Part shown: positions 58,694-64,000 of the stretch, piece after piece
Numbering within the stretch: the first letter of the stretch is position 1
Layout of the letters: each line of letters starts with the position of its first letter
DNA from: Ophiocordyceps camponoti-saundersi (nom. inval.)
Taxonomy: Eukaryota; Ascomycota; Sordariomycetes; Hypocreales; Ophiocordycipitaceae
Reading direction: 5' to 3'
NCBI GenBank assembly: GCA_003339415.1
Contig: PDHQ01000047.1
Coordinates: 107,189 to 171,188 of the forward strand
Length of the DNA stretch: 64,000 bases
Program-made: the position numbers and the translations under genes
Notes under the pieces: model-generated
Told to the model about the DNA's origin: nothing
What the model saw: the letters and a program-made list of their open reading frames with translations, nothing else
Databases searched by the model: none

Positions 58694-59665
58694 TCATGAG
58701 CCGCCCTCTTGACAGGCCACGACCATGGCCAGGGCGTCCAGCCCGTTGCTGGGCGTCCTCGCCACCAGAGGCCGGCTGAGGAGAGGCAGGCTCATGTTGG
58801 CCATGTCCCAGCCAGTGCGTGTCGGCGACGGGAGTGTAGTGGCCGCCATCGTCCGGTGATGATGGTGGTGGTGGTGGTGGTGACGATGGCGGTGTTGACG
58901 ATGGTGACGGTGGTGGTGGTGTTGGTCATGTTTGTCGCTCAAGACGGAGTCCCACGGCGGGGCTTCTCGTCCGCCCATCGACGGGGAGGTAGCCATTGGC
59001 GAGCGACCACGGCCCGAGGCGGCCGAGGCGCGGCGGGCCTCAACCAAGGCCTTGTGGGCGCGGGAGCTGGCCGAGGATCGGCTCTTGTCCTTGTAATGCG
59101 TCTCGAGGTGCTGCTTCATGTTGTCGGCCCGAGTGAACTTTTTCTGGCAGCCCTGAAATGTGCACTGAACGGCCTTCTCGGCCGTGTGGATCTTGGAGTG
59201 GCGCGAGGCGTGACCCGATGTTGTAAACGTCTTCTCGCAGCCGTGGCTGTCGCGGTAGCGGCAGGGATAGCGCTTGCTGGGACGCTGGTCGGGCATGTGC
59301 GTGGGGACGGCATTGTCGTCGTCGAAAGACGTCGATCGGCTGCTGTCACCATAGGTCGGGCGCTTGGGCGGCGGCCCGTCGATGGGTGGGTAGAGGGAGG
59401 CTCGCGGGTAGGCGAAGTCGGCCGAGGGCGTCAGGGGGGAAATGGGGTCGCTGCTCATGTGCGAATCGTACGAATTGGATCGTAGCAGCTCGGGCGTGAT
59501 TGGAGACGAGGAACTACTCCGCGGACTGGGGTATGGCCTCGGGGGGATCTGTGTGGTCGACTGAAAGCTCGTCGGGCGGTACTTGATATTGTTGTTGTTG
59601 TTGTTGGCGTCGGTGTCGTCGTTGAGGAGCGAGACCTGACGGCCCGCAGCGTTAAGAGCTTGCAT
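58694..59665 (-). CDS. C2H2 zinc-finger transcription factor, Nrg1-like fingers
   Basis: An intronless 323-aa nuclear protein. The N-terminal half is Ser/Pro-rich with an Asn run (NNNNNN) and several SP/TP sites. Two adjacent C2H2 fingers occupy about residues 135-195: CRYRDSHGCEKTFTTSGHASRH and CTFQGCQKKFTRADNMKQHLETH. The TSGH..RH..IHT and DN..QH pattern resembles yeast Nrg1-type repressors, but orthology is not established. The C-terminal half has RRASAASGRGRSPM, a PKA-like patch, and an extreme His-rich tract of about 25 residues. No conserved domain lies outside the fingers. Long purine-rich DNA lies upstream. Confidence 0.85.
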   Translation of the reverse strand: MQALNAAGRQVSLLNDDTDANNNNNNIKYRPTSFQSTTQIPPRPYPSPRSSSSSPITPELLRSNSYDSHMSSDPISPLTPSADFAYPRASLYPPIDGPPPKRPTYGDSSRSTSFDDDNAVPTHMPDQRPSKRYPCRYRDSHGCEKTFTTSGHASRHSKIHTAEKAVQCTFQGCQKKFTRADNMKQHLETHYKDKSRSSASSRAHKALVEARRASAASGRGRSPMATSPSMGGREAPPWDSVLSDKHDQHHHHRHHRQHRHRHHHHHHHHHRTMAATTLPSPTRTGWDMANMSLPLLSRPLVARTPSNGLDALAMVVACQEGGS

Positions 59666-60700
59666 GGTGGGCTTCTGGATGCCAGTTTATCGATTTGTAC
59701 GCTTGGCGAAGAGAAGGGAGAAGGGGATAAAAAGCAAGGTATAAAGCAAGAGGCTTCGGGGTATGCCGACAAGGCGCAGACAGGGGGGGAAGGGATTGCG
59801 TCTTGTTCGTTTGATGGGCCCGCTTAAGAGGGAAGTGTCGACGTTTTTGAGGCGAGCTGCGTCTAGCCGACGGTGGAGAGGCGTGACGCGGGATGACGGC
59901 AGGAGGGGTCCGAAGGCGGAAGGCTGAAGAAGCTCTCGGGCGAAAGAGAGAGGACGAGGCGGCTGGCGATGGCGGCGGTGGGGAATAAGAAGTTAATTAT
60001 TATCGGCGGAAGGGAAAAAGGCGGAGAAGCGGGGAGGAGGAGGAAGATGAGGATAAGGAGGAGGAGGATGAGGGTGAGGAGTAGAATGGTAGAAGCCGGA
60101 AGGGTGAAGAGAGTTTTGGCCTGTTTTCTTTTTGGCTTGGTTTGGAGAAGGAGGAGAGACTAGAAGAAGATGGGAGGAAGAGGTGGTGGTGGAGGAGGAG
60201 GAGGAGGATGAGAGATAGGTACTATGGTAGCAGTGGAGGTAGCACCAGATGGAAGAGGATGAGTATGAAGAGGATGAATATGAGGATGAGGATGAGGATG
60301 AGGATGATAAGGAGGAGGAAGAGGAGGAAGAGGAGGAGGGTAAAGAGGAGGAGGAGGAGGATCAGGATGAGGAAGTAGCAAGCAAGCAGAAGCAGGCTAG
60401 CAGCCAGCAGATGAATAAGTGGGAGGAAAAGGCAGCTTTTACAAACGGACGGGAAAGAAGAGGAGGGATGGAGGGAGGAGGGATGGGAGTTTTTGGCCTG
60501 TCGCGCATGAAACCCATATTTTTCGGGGGTGGAATAAAAGGAATATCGGCGGTAGTGCACCAGGTAGCGCCTAGCCCTGAGTGGTTGCTGGCGGGTACCT
60601 GGTGGCTAGCGAAGAAGTTTCTTGGATGGATACCTGCCTGGCCTGGCCTGGCCTGGGGGTGGAGTGTGTGTGGTGTGTGGTGTGTGCTTGCCTGCCTGCC

Positions 60701-60775
60701 TGTGTCTGTGTCTGTCTGTCTGTCTATGTCTGTCTGTGTCTGTCTGGCTGTGTCTGTCTGTCTGTCTGTCTGTCT
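60701..60775. repeat. (TGTC)n imperfect microsatellite
   Basis: TGTCTGTC units interrupted by TGTG and TATG, within a longer TG/CT-rich tract. Confidence 0.85.
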
Positions 60776-61110
60776 ACACCTCTTCCTTACCTGCCCGCCT
60801 ACCACCAGGTACTCACCTACCTGCCTTACCTACTACAACCACTCCTCCTCCCATCTTCCTCACCTACATACTCCTACCCAACTAACTACTTACCTCCTTC
60901 TCACCAATTTACCCACATACGCAGAGCAAACTAAAGCCCCATCTCCTAACTACCTACCTGGCTGGCTCATCCCCAAAACAGGGCGTCTTTCTAGTGCCTT
61001 GTCTTTGAAAGAGAGAAAAAGAGAGAGAGAATGTCTCTATTTCCTCAAGCCACGCCCTACAAGACTTATACATAAGCGCCCCCCCCCCCACCCTCCCCCC
61101 CCTCCTCCCC

Positions 61111-61111
<1 letters not shown>

Positions 61112-61169
<58 letters not shown>
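61112..61169. repeat. Poly-C homopolymer
   Basis: 58 consecutive C preceded by shorter C-runs from 61079. Its true length is doubtful in a short-read assembly, as both N gaps of the window also lie in poly-C. Confidence 0.9.
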
Positions 61170-61570
61170 ACCGGTGCCTGGAGCCTGATTCTCAACCAAC
61201 AACCGTCTTTTCTCTTTCTTCCCCATCCCCATCCCGTCCCGTCCCATCCATGGCCCATCTACATATGGGGAGGAAGAGGGGGGGAGGGGAGAAAAGGAAA
61301 ATAAAATAAAAAAGTATGTCCGCATACATACAGGTCTCCAGCTAGCTTTCTACTTCCCCCCCCTTTTTCCCGCCAGGGGCAGAGCCGCACATCATGGACA
61401 AAACTCTTGTCCGCGCCGTCGTAGCTTTAAAAATTAAAAAAACCCCATTGTCCCTCCCCTTACCCGAGGCGGAAACCCCAGGGCGGCAAAGGCCTTTTTT
61501 CTTAGAGGTACACACCTAGGTAATCTGCCTGGGTAGGTACCTTGGGAAGGTGGCCCACCTGTCTCGAGGC

Positions 61571-61575
<5 letters not shown>

Positions 61576-61606
<31 letters not shown>
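61576..61606. repeat. (TC)n microsatellite
   Basis: 31 bases of TC repeat ending in TGAGAGAGTCTCTC, an inverted-repeat edge. Confidence 0.9.
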
Positions 61607-61609
<3 letters not shown>

Positions 61610-64000
61610 AGAGTCTCTCCTCTTCCTCCCTTCTCCCTGCATGCTGTCTGTCTCGATACTAGCGCTATTCACTGGAGCCCTCCCCCCCCCCGGAATGGGT
61701 CAAGCGGTATGTATCGTCTACCCTGACGATACCCTCTTTACCATGCCCACTCCAGGTAGCCACTACCCTTTCGTCGCCCAATCTCGATCGCCTTGGGGGG
61801 GGGACTTCAAGGGACTGTTTGCATGACGTCACCATCGCGATGACGGCCCGCTGCTGTCCTTGTCCTTGGTATTCCCCCCCCCCCCCCTCCCCCCCCAAAT
61901 CCCGCCAGCTGTGCGTAAGACGCGCGCCACAGGTTCGCCAATTCCGACCGCTCGTCCGCCAGGGTCCTCTCCCTCCCTACCTTCAGGAATACCTGCATAC
62001 ATGCGTACATGCGTGCGTAGATGCGAAGATGTATGTATGTACCTAGGTATGCAACCCAGTTCTTCGGTTCGCGCATTAACGGTGATCTGCGGAACCGTGT
62101 TTGAGAAAGGGGGCCGTCCCATATTCCATGAGAAATGCCATATTCAGGGGAAAGGCAAAGGGGAAAAAAGAAAAAGATTAAAAATCAAAAATCGGATAAA
62201 CAATGACCATCGTTCATCATCTAATCCCCATCTGCTTTTTGCCTCAATCGCCATGGTTTCTGGTTGTCGTGCGTCTTCTTCGCATAATACGGATACAGAT
62301 GCCCACCGTCTATCCCTGATATCAAAGAGTACGGAGTACTACGTACATTCATACGTCCGTACCAGCATCCGTCACTAGCAGTGATGTATCCGTATGTACG
62401 GATACTATACAGCACATATGTGTACACACCTGCATTCATAGTATGTATGTAAGCTGCTGCAGCATGCCTGCCGCCTGCCACGGCGATTTTCTCCTTGAGA
62501 CGAAGAAGCAAAAGAACACATGGCGACAGAATTATCTCCAAAAGGGTTGTTCGTATTTCTATACAAGTACATACATACGTGTGTATGAGATGCATTCGCT
62601 TGTAGCGAGATATATGTACATTCTTACCTACCTAGGTATGTACGGATACACACGTAAGAATATGTGCATGTAAAATGCTTGCCTGCCAACCCATCTTCCT
62701 ACATGCAAAGCCGCCTGCCTGCTCATCAGCCGTTGTTGCTTCATCGTGCCCGTCGAAAGCCTTCCCCTCCCCCTCCCTTCCCGGGCTTTTCATTCTCCCC
62801 TTCTCATCGCCACGGGAATCTATCGCCATCGTGATCGCTGATGAGATCGCATGTGCCGCGCGAACACGGACACTGCCGCAAGCCCTGTTTCTGGGGTCGA
62901 GGGGAGGAGGGGTGGGTGGGTGTTCCTATCAGGGTGTGTGCGTCCGGCGATGCTCTTTCATCGTTGCATACCAGCTTGGGTGCACACATAGGTGCTGTGT
63001 ATGTACATATGTATGTATGTACGAATATAACAAGGTGAGGCTTATGTATTAGAGATCAGGGTCTGGTCTTGCCGACAGCCAGCCAATAATCGGTCAGATC
63101 GAAAAAGCTCAGAGGGTCCCGCCACACAGCAACGCCAAAATTGCATGCGAACAAGACCATAATTCCCTCTCCTTGCCGCTGCATCTTCTGCACAGTGCTG
63201 ACTCTTGTCTCAATTTCAACCTCCAAGGGTGTGATGGGAAAAGAGAGAGAGAAGTGGACAAAACGCCTCCCTTTATTTTCCCATATTTTTTTTGCCTGTC
63301 TCCATCCACCCTCAAGCACCCAATGACGAGACACAAGCATCATTGCGACTGGGCTTGCTTGGGCTGACTCTTGCCAACAGCTGGCGCCCTCAGCCCGGGC
63401 ATCTACCATGTCATGCCCGGTCCTCCGACATTTGGCAGGTTCCAAAGGGTCACCGGTGGGTCCAATGCTGCAGTGAATTCGCTTCTTCTCCGTCTTCTCT
63501 TCTTCTTCTTCTTCTTCTTCTTCTTCTTCTACTACTACAACCTTGTACGGGCAACGACGATTGGTCGCCGGTTGGACAGCCCTGAAGCCCCAGAGACGTT
63601 CCTGGGCTGAGCTCGGCGAAACAGGCTAATCGACTAAGACGCGACGAAAGAAAGAGGAGAGAGGGGCGGCCGGGGTTTGAGGGTTCGGCAAGACAGGCGC
63701 GCGGCCGGCACTGCCATCGTCGATTGTCGTCGTCCGACCTGATGAGGCAGAGACGCCCAACGTCTGCAAAGGGAATAGTCATATTGAGACTTGGCCGCAG
63801 GCGGACGGCGTCAGGGTCCACGGGACAACTCGTCTCGGCCCTAGTGTCGGCTAGAGGCGCCCTTGTACCGTGCCAGCAGGGGTTGAACGTCTCTCCACCT
63901 AACCTGCCTACCTACCTACCCATCCGTACCTGATGGGCGCAAGATCTCGATGGCGAAAGGGAGGGGTTTTTTTTTTTTTTGCCCCCCTCCCCCCCCCCAA

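Larger units (their letters stand above)
59666..64000. other. Gene-free low-complexity region upstream of the C2H2 gene
   Basis: 4.3 kb without a supported gene. From about 59990 to 60385 the plus strand is mostly purine (GAG/GGAT units). TGTC repeats follow at 60700-60775, a pyrimidine-rich strand at 60780-60960, then poly-C. A TC microsatellite is at 61576-61606, a palindromic CRE-like TGACGTCA at 61825-61832, TACGGATA octamers near 62288, 62387-62402 and 62641, a CTT run at 63497-63528, and T- and C-runs at the window end. The 129-codon minus frame at 63056-63445 has no recognised domain. Confidence 0.55.

Noticed and set aside
60249..61304. 351-codon acidic frame upstream of the C2H2 gene
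   Set aside because: It translates GAG/GAT, TGTC and poly-C repeats in turn; no domain and no codon bias.
63056..63445. 129-codon minus-strand frame near the right end
   Set aside because: No family resemblance, no splice context, and surrounded by low-complexity DNA. It could be a real small gene but nothing supports it.

Overview
The window looks like nuclear DNA of a filamentous ascomycete (Pezizomycotina, probably a Sordariomycete). Genes carry short introns of about 45-130 nt with GT..AG ends and CTRAY-type branch sites. The protein families are fungal: MED14, NAB2, a CYP52-type P450, a Zn2Cys6 regulator and an Aro8-type aminotransferase. One LTR retrotransposon has been destroyed by repeat-induced point mutation (RIP). 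No tRNA, rRNA or CRISPR was seen. Two 10-N gaps sit inside poly-C tracts and are assembly damage.

Layout. 1-5659: three co-oriented, biosynthetic-looking genes: the 3' end of a nonribosomal peptide synthetase, a two-domain fusion (Gfo/Idh/MocA dehydrogenase plus DegT/DnrJ/EryC1 PLP aminotransferase), and a SAM methyltransferase. 5965-11891: a 5.9-kb Ty1/copia element with 150-bp LTRs and a 5-bp target duplication. Its single Gag-Pol frame can still be followed through RIP-made stop codons. 12918-50624: a conserved housekeeping block of eL33, G6PD, MED14, HEM14, NAB2, a GH20 hexosaminidase, a P450, an Aro8-like aminotransferase, RIC1, CK2 beta, a lipid phosphate phosphatase, mitochondrial uL2, a B-type cyclin and the THO subunit TEX1/THOC3. 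52618-64000: a Zn2Cys6 regulator and a C2H2 regulator in long gene-poor, microsatellite-rich DNA.

Gene structures were built by hand from splice signals, reading phase and family alignment from memory. Exon lists are therefore predictions, although phases close exactly in every spliced gene. eL33 (five exons, one of 10 nt) has no long open frame and was found only by splicing.

The strongest candidates for new biology are: (1) the dehydrogenase-aminotransferase fusion beside an NRPS whose last carrier-like domain lacks its serine, suggesting an aminated sugar- or cyclitol-type unit joined to a peptide; (2) the last G6PD intron, whose retention changes the C-terminus from NKF to NKL, a possible weak peroxisomal signal; (3) an intergenic octamer, TACGGATA/TATCCGTA, seen about 20 times; (4) CACGTG sites shared by promoters of ribosomal, mitochondrial, heme and mRNA-export genes.
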